Assembly: GCF_030453725.1 (NCBI RefSeq)
Contig: NZ_JAKDJU010000043.1
Location: forward strand, 1 to 20,941
DNA from: Brevibacterium picturae
GTDB taxonomy: Bacteria; Actinomycetota; Actinomycetes; Actinomycetales; Brevibacteriaceae
Direction: 5' to 3'
Length of the DNA stretch: 20,941 nt
The position numbers were made by a program, and so were the translations under genes. The notes beneath the pieces are model-generated. The model searched no databases and was not told where the DNA came from. It saw only the letters and a program-made list of their open reading frames with translations. Below, in pieces: positions 6,742-14,335 of the stretch. The first letter of the stretch is position 1; every line of letters starts with the position of its first letter.

Positions 6742-8036
6742 ATGCTGGGGAACCAGGTGACGATCGCGGGCACGCAGATGAGAAGCACGATGAGCGCGAA
6801 CTCGATGAACAGGTACGGCACCGCTCCCTTGATGATGTCGCCGATATCGAGTTCCGGCACCACCGACTTCATCGTGTAGAGGTTGAGGCCCACCGGCGGA
6901 GTGATCACCGCAGTTTCGAGAGTCACAACCAGAATGACGCCCACCCAGATCGGGTCGTAGCCGAGCGTGGTGAAGATCGGCAGAACGATCGGTGTGACCA
7001 CAAGCAGCAGCGAGGCCGCATCGACGAGGCAGCCCAGCATGGCAATGATCAGCAGCACGATGATCGCGATGAGCACCGAGGGCAAGTTCAGCGAACTCAC
7101 CGCACCAGTGATGGCTTCCGGGGCCCGGACGACGACGAGAAGCTGCGTGAAGGCGAACGCCGCTCCGACGATGATGAGCAGGCTGCCGGAGATCTTCGTC
7201 GTCTCCACGAGGATCTTCTTGATGTTCGTCCAGGTCAGGGCCCGGTCAATCAGACCGACGATGAGTGCTGCACCGATGGCGCCGATCGCGGCGGCCTCTG
7301 TGGCGGTGGCCAGGCCGGTGTAGATCGAACCGAGGACGATGATGATGAGCACCATGGCGGGAACGATCTTCACCAGCGAGGCGAACCTCGACGACCAGGT
7401 GATCACCTCCGTCGTCTTCGGGGCCAAGTCCTTCTTGATCGTGGCGACGAGGATGACGAAGCCCATCATCAGCACGGCCAGGAGCAGGCCCGGGATCAGC
7501 CCGGCAGCGAAGAGCTCTCCGACGCCGGCGCCGCTGATCGACGAATAGAGGATGAACATGAGGCTCGGCGGAATGAGCATCGCCAATGCGCCGGAGGCGA
7601 CGACAGATCCCGAGGCAAGAGCGGGGCTGTAACCACGGCGCAGCATCTCCGGGACAGCCATGCGACCGACGACTGCGACCGAGGAGATGGACACGCCCGA
7701 CATTGCACCGAAGACGGTCGAGGAACCGACCGATGCGAGTGCAAGGCCGCCGGGGATCCGCGCCAGCCATTGATGCGCTGCTCTGAAGATCGCCTGGCCC
7801 AGGCCGCCGACGACGAGGATTTCGCCGAGGAGGATGTACATGGGCGCCGCCACGAGGGAATAGTTCTCCAACTGGCTGACGAAGGCGATCGGCATCTGCT
7901 GAATGCCGGAGAAGCCCTCGACGAAGAAGAGCCCGAGCAGCCCGGAGACACCGAGGGCGATGAAGATCGGTGTGCGGATGATGATGAGGAAAAGCAGGAG
8001 GATCACTGCTGCGGTGACGACAAGAGCTTCAGTCAT
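6729..8036 (-). CDS. dctM: TRAP transporter large membrane subunit DctM
   Basis: The large transport subunit of a tripartite ATP-independent periplasmic (TRAP) system: 435 residues, about 12 membrane helices, using a sodium or proton gradient to bring in the substrate handed over by DctP. Family features include RTPIFIALGVSG near the N-terminus, FGAMSGVSISSVAVVG, the GSVVASGALAMLIPPSLMFI region, LATATEAAAIGA, and VTLETAVITPPVGLNLY near the C-terminus. The ATG at 8036 follows GAGGGGG, and the first eight bases overlap the end of dctQ. The same frame is open far upstream, but that stretch is antisense-like sequence inside dctQ. It is the last gene of the operon. Confidence 0.95.
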   Translation of the reverse strand: MTEALVVTAAVILLLFLIIIRTPIFIALGVSGLLGLFFVEGFSGIQQMPIAFVSQLENYSLVAAPMYILLGEILVVGGLGQAIFRAAHQWLARIPGGLALASVGSSTVFGAMSGVSISSVAVVGRMAVPEMLRRGYSPALASGSVVASGALAMLIPPSLMFILYSSISGAGVGELFAAGLIPGLLLAVLMMGFVILVATIKKDLAPKTTEVITWSSRFASLVKIVPAMVLIIIVLGSIYTGLATATEAAAIGAIGAALIVGLIDRALTWTNIKKILVETTKISGSLLIIVGAAFAFTQLLVVVRAPEAITGAVSSLNLPSVLIAIIVLLIIAMLGCLVDAASLLLVVTPIVLPIFTTLGYDPIWVGVILVVTLETAVITPPVGLNLYTMKSVVPELDIGDIIKGAVPYLFIEFALIVLLICVPAIVTWFPSISAA

Positions 8037-8640
8037 GGGTGCCCCCTCGGGCAGTATCGGTGGTGTCATCCTCGTCTTCGGCAGCAAGTGCCGAGGTGCG
8101 GGTCTGCCAAGGTGTGAGGATGACGACAAGCGCGAGCACGAGCAGGCCGACGGCGACGACCGCGTAGTCGATCCACACGGGAAGATTGAAGTTTCCGGAG
8201 GTCCGCAGCCCTCCGGCGAGGAAGTTCGCCGAAGCTCCTGCCGCAGTGAGTCCGACGACGATGCTGAAGAGCAGGGTGGCGGTGTTCGTGATGATGTCGG
8301 CGACGAGTTTCCCTCGCGCGCTGAATTTGCGGTAGAAGAGATCCATGGCGATGTGTGATCGCTGGGCCGCGATATTGGGAACGGCGAACATGACGATGAT
8401 GACGAGTCCGAGCATGCACACCGGCAATGACCACTCGAGCGGCTGCGCGAAGATATAGCGCATGATGACGTCATAGCCGGTGACCAGCATGACGATGACG
8501 ATGATGACCCCGGAGAGGACCCGCATCCCTGCGGTGACGGCCACCAGAGCATCAGCGAGGGGCCCGAGAACTCGGTTGTTCCGCCTCGGCGATTTGGACG
8601 GTTGGTGGAAGATCGGACGCTGCTGCGGTTCATTGCTCAT
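8029..8640 (-). CDS. dctQ: TRAP transporter small membrane subunit DctQ
   Basis: The 203-residue small membrane subunit of the TRAP transporter, with four predicted helices (about 38-58, 72-92, 116-137 and 155-177). The DctQ family pattern is visible as GYDVIMRYIFAQPLEWS (about 55-71), followed by RSHIAMDLFY. It associates with DctM to form the membrane part. The N-terminal 30 residues are polar and cytoplasmic, and the C-terminus is acidic. The ATG at 8640 has GGTGAGG five bases upstream and overlaps the dctP stop as ATGA; dctM starts within its last codons. This tight packing implies fixed expression ratios. Confidence 0.92.
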   Translation of the reverse strand: MSNEPQQRPIFHQPSKSPRRNNRVLGPLADALVAVTAGMRVLSGVIIVIVMLVTGYDVIMRYIFAQPLEWSLPVCMLGLVIIVMFAVPNIAAQRSHIAMDLFYRKFSARGKLVADIITNTATLLFSIVVGLTAAGASANFLAGGLRTSGNFNLPVWIDYAVVAVGLLVLALVVILTPWQTRTSALAAEDEDDTTDTARGGTHD

Positions 8641-9701
8641 GCGGACCTCACCAACTTGAGTGCCTTATCGACCAGTTCGGGATCGTCGACCTTCTGCTTC
8701 CACCATTCGAGGACCGGAGTCGTCGCCTTCCGGAACGTTGCTATCTGCTGCTCGTCGAGTGTGAGGAGCTCGACTCCCGAGTTCTCGATGATCCCGCGAT
8801 ACTTGTCCTCATGAACAGCGACCTGATGGTCCGTTCCCTGCTCGGTCAGCTTCCTGCCGGCGCTGTGGAGTGCTTCTCGGGTCGCATTCGGCAGAGAGTC
8901 GTACCAATCGACATTGGCGTACGCGTCGACGCTGTAGTCGCCGAAGTGAGCTTCGGTCCCGTAATTGAGGACGTTCTGCAGATCGCGGGAGATGACCGTC
9001 CCCATGTAGCTGACCATGCCGTCGATCGTTCCCCGCTCGAGGGCCTCATAGAGTTCGGCCGACGACATCGACACCGGCGAACCGCCGAGAGCTTTGACCA
9101 TCTCGCCTTCGACCTGCCCGGCCGTGCGGATGCGCAGACCTCGGACGTCCTCGGGCTTCTCGATCGGACGGTCGACGGTGAACAGCCATTCGGGGGTAGT
9201 CGTGATGGATCCGAGGGAGACAAGTCCGCGAGGGCGCAGGGTCTCATTGATGAGTCGTGACAGGGGACTGTCGTAGGCCAGTGCTCGTCGGATCTGCTCG
9301 AACCCCTCATTGACGAAGGGAAGCTCGTAGACGCCGAGGATGGGGTAGCTCGTCGAGACGTAGGAACTTGTCTGCACCACCACGTCGGCAACGCCCTGGA
9401 TCAGTCCGGGCATTGTCTGTGCGGCGTTGAGCAGTGTGCCCGAATCGTAGAGATCGACGCTGACTCCCTCGGCCTTGGCCGCGGTGTCGACGAACATCTC
9501 GATGCCGGGAAAGAGATCTTTGTACGAGGGTGTGAGGTAGGTGGCGACCCTGATGTCGGATGCCGAACGTCCGCCCCTGGTCAGGGGGTTCGTTCCGACT
9601 GTTCCGCACCCGGCCAGCAGCAGCGGAAGGCCGGCCAGGGCCAACATGCTGCGCCGGCCGACTGGAATGCCGGTCATTGCTTTCGAAGTGGAACGGTCCA
9701 T
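8637..9701 (-). CDS. dctP: TRAP transporter substrate-binding lipoprotein DctP
   Basis: The extracytoplasmic receptor of the TRAP system, 354 residues. It has a lipoprotein signal peptide with RR at 16-17, a hydrophobic core and lipobox LLAGC with the lipidated Cys at 32, so it is tethered to the outer face of the membrane as expected in a Gram-positive. The DctP fold is indicated by LPFVNEGFEQIRRAL (about 127-141), GLRIRTAG (188-195) and AELYEALERGTIDGM (215-229). The Arg in LRIRT (R192) is the position that normally forms a salt bridge with a substrate carboxylate, which argues for an organic acid ligand. The ATG has a strong AAGGAGGAG upstream. A 49-bp gap separates it from the acyl-CoA dehydrogenase gene, so one operon is likely. 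Confidence 0.93.
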   Translation of the reverse strand: MDRSTSKAMTGIPVGRRSMLALAGLPLLLAGCGTVGTNPLTRGGRSASDIRVATYLTPSYKDLFPGIEMFVDTAAKAEGVSVDLYDSGTLLNAAQTMPGLIQGVADVVVQTSSYVSTSYPILGVYELPFVNEGFEQIRRALAYDSPLSRLINETLRPRGLVSLGSITTTPEWLFTVDRPIEKPEDVRGLRIRTAGQVEGEMVKALGGSPVSMSSAELYEALERGTIDGMVSYMGTVISRDLQNVLNYGTEAHFGDYSVDAYANVDWYDSLPNATREALHSAGRKLTEQGTDHQVAVHEDKYRGIIENSGVELLTLDEQQIATFRKATTPVLEWWKQKVDDPELVDKALKLVRSA

Positions 9702-9750
9702 GTGAATCTCCTCCTTGAAATTTCAGGACCAATGATGGTTGCAGCAGTGC

Positions 9751-10911
9751 TCAGAAGGAGCGCGGCATACCCAGGACGTGTTGTCCGACGAACGAGAGGA
9801 TCATGTTCGTCGAGATCGGCGCGATCTGGTAGAGGCGGGTCTCCCGGAACTTCCTCTCGATGTCGTACTCGGTGGTCACTCCGTAGCCGCCATGGGTCTG
9901 CAGCGCGGTGTCCGCGGCCTTCCACGAAGCGTCGGCGGCCAGGAGTTTGGCCATGTTCGCTTCGGCACCGCAGGGCTGACCTCCGTCGAAGAGGTCGGCT
10001 GCCTTCCAGCGCATGAGGTCTGCTGCTTCGACGTCGATGTAATTCCTGGCGATGGGGAACTGCACTCCCTGATTCGCGCCGATCGGGCGCCCGAAGACCT
10101 CGCGCTCGCCGGCGTACTTCGACGCTCGATCGACGAACCACCGGCCGTCGCCGATGCATTCCGCGGCGATGAGGATGCGTTCGGCGTTCATCCCGTCGAG
10201 GACGTAGCGGAATCCGTGTCCTTCTTCTCCGATGAGCGCCGAGGCGGGGATCCTCATGTCGTTGAAGAACAGTTCGTTCGTCTCATGGTTGACCATGGTC
10301 TTCAGGGGACTGACCGTGAGTCCTTCCAGCTCGCGGATGTCGATGATGAACAGCGAGAGCCCGCGGGACTTCTTCTCGACCTGGTCCAAGGGCGTGGTCC
10401 GAGCGAGCAGGAGCATGAGATCCGAGTGCTGGACGCGGGAGATGAACACCTTCTGGCCGTTGACGACGTATTCGTCGCCGTCACGGACCGCTGTCGTGCG
10501 CAGACTCGTCGTGTCCGTTCCCGCAGTGGGTTCGGTGACGCCGAATGCCTGCAGCCGCAGTTCGCCGGAGGCGATTCCGGGCAGGTACTGCGCGCGCTGT
10601 TCATCGCTGCCGTGGCGCAGCAGGGCGCCCATCGTATAGAGCTGGGCGTGGACCGGGCCTGCGTTGCCGCCGTTGCGGTTGATCGTCTCGAGGATCACCG
10701 AGGCGTCGCCTAGTCCGAGACCGAGCCCGCCGTATTCCTCCGGAACCAGAGCGCCGAGGCAACCTGTCGTCGTCAGGGTGTCGACGAAGGCTTCGGGGTA
10801 GGCTTTCTCCTCATCCATCTGTCGCCAGTACTCATCCGGAAAGTCGGCGCAGATCTGATTGACCAGACCGCGCAGATCATTGCGGACATCGGTGGTGTTC
10901 TCGATGGTCAT
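9751..10911 (-). CDS. Acyl-CoA dehydrogenase family flavoprotein
   Basis: An FAD enzyme of 386 residues that would oxidise an acyl-CoA to the trans-2-enoyl-CoA. The family signatures are FGVTEPTAGTDTTSL (123-137) and QTHGGYGVTTEYDIERKFRE (338-357). The usual catalytic glutamate of short/medium-chain enzymes sits in a YEGT motif just after this point; here the aligned stretch is APIS (364-367), with no acid. A glutamate is present at E244 in GMNAERILIAA, the place used by isovaleryl-CoA and long-chain dehydrogenases. That suggests a branched or unusual acyl group. The ATG at 10911 follows AGGAG and lies 3 bases after the MaoC stop. Substrate unknown. Confidence 0.93.
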   Translation of the reverse strand: MTIENTTDVRNDLRGLVNQICADFPDEYWRQMDEEKAYPEAFVDTLTTTGCLGALVPEEYGGLGLGLGDASVILETINRNGGNAGPVHAQLYTMGALLRHGSDEQRAQYLPGIASGELRLQAFGVTEPTAGTDTTSLRTTAVRDGDEYVVNGQKVFISRVQHSDLMLLLARTTPLDQVEKKSRGLSLFIIDIRELEGLTVSPLKTMVNHETNELFFNDMRIPASALIGEEGHGFRYVLDGMNAERILIAAECIGDGRWFVDRASKYAGEREVFGRPIGANQGVQFPIARNYIDVEAADLMRWKAADLFDGGQPCGAEANMAKLLAADASWKAADTALQTHGGYGVTTEYDIERKFRETRLYQIAPISTNMILSFVGQHVLGMPRSF

Positions 10912-10914
10912 GTT

Positions 10915-11427
10915 TCAGTTCTCCTCTGATGTTGTCGGTGTGCTCGCCTCGGCGCGGGGGCCGAACCCTCTCCGGTAGACCATGACGGTCCGCTCGAAGC
11001 TGACGACGACCTCATCGCGCTGATTGAATCCCTCGGTCGCCACGCTGACGATGCCCACGCTGGGCCGAGAGCTCGACTCCCGCCGGTCGAGGACCGTTGT
11101 GCGTGAGTGCAGGGTGTCGCCTTCGAAGACGGGGTTGGGCAGTTTGATCTTGTCCCAGGCGAGGTTGGCGAAGACGTTCTGGGACACGTCGCCGACGGTC
11201 TGCCCGGTGACGAGGGAGAGCGTGAATGCGGAGTTCATCAGAGGCTGACCGAATTCCGTCTTCTTCGCGTACTCGTGGTCGAAATGCACGGGCGCGGTGT
11301 TCTGCGTCAGCAGCGTGAACCACATGTTGTCCGTCGTCGTCACTGTCCGCCCCAGCGGGTGTTGGTAGACATCGCCGATGACGAAGTCCTCGAAGAATCG
11401 GCCGTGCCAGCCGGTGTGCGTGGTCAT
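10915..11427 (-). CDS. MaoC-type (hotdog fold) enoyl-CoA hydratase/dehydratase
   Basis: A single-hotdog protein of 170 residues, likely to hydrate the enoyl-CoA made by the neighbouring dehydrogenase or to act on a mesaconyl-/itaconyl-CoA-like ester. The active-site block reads LLTQNTAPVHFD (39-50). The histidine (H48) of the hydratase-2 motif is present, but the position of the usual catalytic Asp appears to be Asn43. From memory, relatives near the mesaconyl/itaconyl-CoA hydratases show similar variation, so this may be subfamily-typical and not inactivating. The ATG at 11427 overlaps the CoA-transferase stop as ATGA and has AAAGGA ten bases upstream. Confidence 0.88.
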   Translation of the reverse strand: MTTHTGWHGRFFEDFVIGDVYQHPLGRTVTTTDNMWFTLLTQNTAPVHFDHEYAKKTEFGQPLMNSAFTLSLVTGQTVGDVSQNVFANLAWDKIKLPNPVFEGDTLHSRTTVLDRRESSSRPSVGIVSVATEGFNQRDEVVVSFERTVMVYRRGFGPRAEASTPTTSEEN

Positions 11428-12683
11428 GATTGCGCTGTCCTTTCGGTTGCGGATTCGGTGTCAGCCGGCGAGAACTCCGCCAGCACCGACCTGGTGTGTT
11501 CGCCGAGGCGGGGCACGGTTCCGTACTCCCGCCCCTGCGGTCCTGGTGCCCAGGGTGGAAGCAGGGTGCGGACAGATCCGACCGGAGTCGGAGTGTCGAT
11601 CCATCGGTCACGAGCCAGGAGCTGCTCATGGTCGGCGAGGTCGGTGATTCCGTTGAGTCGGGCCACTGCGATGTCAGCGTCCTTGAGGAGTGCGAGGGCC
11701 TCGACCTGGCTGAGTTGCGACAGCCGGGCGCTGATGATCTCTTCGAGCAGTTCGGCATTGCCGACGCGTGAGTGCTGCGAGTCGAAGCGTTCGTCTGCGG
11801 CAAGTGCCCGATCGGCCATGACGATCTCGCAGAAGCGCGCCCATTCCCGCTCGCTCTGCACAGCGAAGAGGATGATGTTTCCGTCTCCGGTGGCGAAGGC
11901 GCCATAAGGGGCGATCGTGGCATGTGACGTGCCGCGGCGGGCCGGTTCTCTGCCGCTGTGGAGCGCATAGTGCAGGGGATAGCCCAGCCATTCGGAGAGA
12001 GCGTCGAAGAGGGAGATCTGCACAGGTTCGGCCTGGCCGGTGCGAAATCGATGGAGCAGAGCGGCAAGGATCGACGAGTAGGCGTAGCTTCCGGCGGCGA
12101 TGTCCGCGATCGAGATGCCGACCTTGGCCATCATGTCGCCATCACCGGTCAGTGAGATCATTCCGGTCTCGCCCTGAATGAGCAGGTCGTAGGCCTTCGC
12201 ATCGGCCATCGGCCCGGTCTCCCCGTAGCCCGAGACCGAACAGGCGATGACGTTCGGATGTCTGATCTGGACGGACCTCGGATCCAGTTCGGCACGACGG
12301 GCGGCGGAGGGCGAGAGGTTCTCGATGAAGACATCGGCTCCGGCAATGAGGCGTTCGAGAGACGCTTTTCCGCGCTCGGACTTGATGTCGAGGGTGACGG
12401 ACTCTTTGCCCCGATTGAGCCAGAGGAAAGCCGACGACAGGGTAGGAGCGTCTTCTGCCTCGGCGGGCAGAGACGCCGAGTCGGCCTGTGCAGCGGCCGA
12501 ATCGCGTGTCACAGTGCGGTCGTAGCCGCGGGCGAAATCGCCTCCGTCGGGTCGTTCTATTTTGATCACCCGGGCTCCGAGGTCGGCCAATTGCCGCGAC
12601 GCGAACGGTGCGGCGACGGCCTGCTCGAGGGCGACGACGGTGATGCCGGCCAGCGGGAGGTCCTTGGTGGATTCGGTGCTCAC
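11424..12683 (-). CDS. Class III CoA-transferase (CaiB/BaiF family)
   Basis: A 419-residue enzyme of the formyl-CoA/carnitine-type CoA-transferase family, which moves CoA from a donor such as succinyl-CoA to a free carboxylate. It has the N-terminal LAGITVVALEQAVAAPFASR and LADLGARVIKIERP blocks, then NRGKESVTLDIK, SGYGETGP, and the catalytic Asp as D166 in AKAYDLLIQG. A hydrophilic insert around 57-80, rich in Ala, Ser and Asp, is longer than I would expect for the family. It starts with GTG at 12683, overlapping the PrpD-like stop as GTGA. In this operon it would activate the imported acid. The exact CoA donor and acceptor cannot be read from the sequence. Confidence 0.93.
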   Translation of the reverse strand: MSTESTKDLPLAGITVVALEQAVAAPFASRQLADLGARVIKIERPDGGDFARGYDRTVTRDSAAAQADSASLPAEAEDAPTLSSAFLWLNRGKESVTLDIKSERGKASLERLIAGADVFIENLSPSAARRAELDPRSVQIRHPNVIACSVSGYGETGPMADAKAYDLLIQGETGMISLTGDGDMMAKVGISIADIAAGSYAYSSILAALLHRFRTGQAEPVQISLFDALSEWLGYPLHYALHSGREPARRGTSHATIAPYGAFATGDGNIILFAVQSEREWARFCEIVMADRALAADERFDSQHSRVGNAELLEEIISARLSQLSQVEALALLKDADIAVARLNGITDLADHEQLLARDRWIDTPTPVGSVRTLLPPWAPGPQGREYGTVPRLGEHTRSVLAEFSPADTESATERTAQS

Positions 12684-14179
12684 GACAGGGCCTCCTCGGC
12701 AGGGGAGACCGAGGCCGCAAGCGCCTCGGCGAAGGTGGTCATGGATGACTGTGCGGACAGATTGCGCAGGGCAGAATAGGTCTGGTCATCGGTGGTGAGT
12801 CCGGCAAAGGTGAGGCAGTTGTCGAACTTCGCCCTGAGCCGGTGCTCATCGAGTGGCCGAGTGGCATGCCCGCGCGGGCGGTCGACTCGCTGCGTGCGCG
12901 TCTGCCCGTCCTGGGTCGTCACCGTGACGACGGCGTAGCCATCGGTCCACTCGGCCGCGCCGATCGGCGGCAGAGCGTTCGTCACCGAGGTGATCCGAGG
13001 GATGAGGTCCTGCGCTGCGCTGCGATTGACGCCGTCATCGGTGAACGACTGCGGAGTCAGCTCATGGTCGACGAGCATCGCTGCCAGCGCATACTCCATG
13101 CTGAACTTTCCTTCCAGACCCGTGACCGGGTGGTGGTGGATGAGAGGGACCAAACCTCCCGGCTGAACACAGACCTCGACGGTGGCGACATCGTCGGCTC
13201 GCAGACCGGACTCGATGAGATCCGAGACTGCGTCCGCCGCGGCCTGGATGTAATAGCAGCACGGGTAGGCCTTGATATTGAGGCCGATCGGCTCGATCAC
13301 GGACTCATCAACGATGACCTCGCCGCCCGAGGCCGCGCACTCGCGCTCGCCTGAAGCCGCGCCTTCGCGGTTGCCTGCGTTGGGCTCCGGCGAATGCAGG
13401 GAGAGGAAGCCCAGCGGACTCTCCAGCTGCGAATCGTCGGAAGTGAAACCACCTTCGGCCAGCAGCGCGGCGATGACGGCGTTGCTGGCTGCTGTTCCGG
13501 CATGCAACGGTTTGGTCATCGTGCCGAAGTTCTGCCGGCTGCCGGCGGCAAGCGACCCCGCGACGCCGAGGGCGTGACGGGTGGCAGTGGGATCAAGCCC
13601 GAGGAGACGGCTTGTGGCCACTGCTGCGGCGACGGTGCCGATTGTCGAAGTCGAGTGCCAGCCCAGCTCATAGTGGCCGTCGATGCCGATCTCAGCTGCG
13701 ATGATGCGTCCCGCGATGACCCCTCGAGCATAGGCGTCGATGACAGACTCCCCGGGCAGATCGCGTGCTGCGCTCAGTGCCAGAAGGGCGGATACGAGGA
13801 CAGCGCTCGGGTGGCTGATCGTGGCATCGTCGACGTCGTCGTAGTCGAGCGCATGTGCGGCCAGGCCACCGAGGAGGGCGACGGTCTGCGGAGCAGCACC
13901 GGTGGAATAGGGAAGCCCGAGGATCGGCGAGCGGGACAGCTCCGGGGCGATTGCCCGACTTGCGATCATCACCGCGGGTTCGCCCTGAGCCGCGATGGCA
14001 CAGGCAAGCGTATCGACGAATGCACGTTCTGCAGCGTCGCTCGTCTTGGTCGGATGCGGATCCTGCCACGTCGTCGCCAAATGCGTCAGTCGGTCGGTCA
14101 GACCTTCCGCAGCGCCGTTGAGCTGAGGTGCCGGGTGCATGTCGGCGACAGGCGACAATGGGGTCGATTCTCGGTGCAT
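12680..14179 (-). CDS. MmgE/PrpD family protein
   Basis: A 499-residue member of the family containing 2-methylcitrate dehydratase and cis-aconitate decarboxylase. Family blocks are HALDYDD (109-115), ISHPSAV (121-127), GWHSTSTIGTVAAA (173-186), TKPLHAG (222-228), NIKAYPCCYY (301-310) and GKFSMEYALAA (357-367). By alignment from memory with animal cis-aconitate decarboxylase, D115, H123, H175, K223 and K303 occupy active-site positions, while a further active-site His is replaced by Cys in YPCC. A Gly/Ala/Glu-rich insert lies at about 267-287. The ATG at 14179 follows AAAGGAG at nine bases. It is the first gene of the operon. It could be a dehydratase, decarboxylase or isomerase of a di- or tricarboxylate. 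Confidence 0.9.
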   Translation of the reverse strand: MHRESTPLSPVADMHPAPQLNGAAEGLTDRLTHLATTWQDPHPTKTSDAAERAFVDTLACAIAAQGEPAVMIASRAIAPELSRSPILGLPYSTGAAPQTVALLGGLAAHALDYDDVDDATISHPSAVLVSALLALSAARDLPGESVIDAYARGVIAGRIIAAEIGIDGHYELGWHSTSTIGTVAAAVATSRLLGLDPTATRHALGVAGSLAAGSRQNFGTMTKPLHAGTAASNAVIAALLAEGGFTSDDSQLESPLGFLSLHSPEPNAGNREGAASGERECAASGGEVIVDESVIEPIGLNIKAYPCCYYIQAAADAVSDLIESGLRADDVATVEVCVQPGGLVPLIHHHPVTGLEGKFSMEYALAAMLVDHELTPQSFTDDGVNRSAAQDLIPRITSVTNALPPIGAAEWTDGYAVVTVTTQDGQTRTQRVDRPRGHATRPLDEHRLRAKFDNCLTFAGLTTDDQTYSALRNLSAQSSMTTFAEALAASVSPAEEALS

Positions 14180-14219
14180 CTGATGCGGCTCCTTTGCCGG
14201 GTATGTGCAGCAGCGACTA

Positions 14220-14251
14220 GCGTTCCGCTAGATGGAACGCTGTTCCGTTCC
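14220..14251. promoter_or_regulatory. Candidate IclR operator cluster
   Basis: Four GTTCC/GGAAC half-sites occur in 32 bp: 14222-14226 (GTTCC), 14234-14238 (GGAAC), 14242-14246 and 14247-14251 (GTTCC). They build two overlapping palindromes: GCGTTCC-7 nt-GGAACGC (14220-14240, perfect arms) and GGAAC-GCT-GTTCC (14234-14246). The second resembles the short GGAA-centre-TTCC palindromes bound by IclR-family proteins. It lies between the divergent iclR and operon starts, at the predicted operon transcription start. Binding is inferred. Confidence 0.6.
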
Positions 14252-14286
14252 TGGTTTATCATTGACGAGGTATCGTTCAAAGTCAA
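14251..14286 (-). promoter_or_regulatory. Promoter of the prpD-like/CoA/TRAP operon
   Basis: On the minus strand, TTGACT (14286-14281), a 17-bp spacer and AATGAT (14263-14258) form a good sigma-A-type promoter, predicting transcription from about 14251. The 5' leader would be about 72 nt and begins with the cluster of GGAAC/GTTCC half-sites, so a bound regulator would block initiation or early elongation. Confidence 0.6.
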
Positions 14287-14294
14287 GGCCCGCC

Positions 14295-14300
14295 TATATG
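14295..14300 (+). promoter_or_regulatory. Possible -10 box of the iclR gene
   Basis: TATATG would start transcription near 14307, leaving a leader of about 29 nt with GAAGGAG before the GTG start. No good -35 box sits at normal spacing; TTGACG (14262-14267) is 27 bp away, too far. The call is tentative. Confidence 0.3.
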
Positions 14301-14335
14301 GCAAGACGGCGACAGAAAGCACGAAGGAGTGTCAC

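Noticed and set aside
8037..8633. Upstream extension of the dctM frame
   Set aside because: It lies wholly over dctQ, is Ser-rich low-complexity translation, and dctM has a good ribosome binding site and family start at 8036.
13394..14335. Upstream extension of the iclR frame
   Set aside because: Antisense to the prpD-like gene and through the promoter region; the GTG at 14336 has GAAGGAG and gives the usual IclR length.
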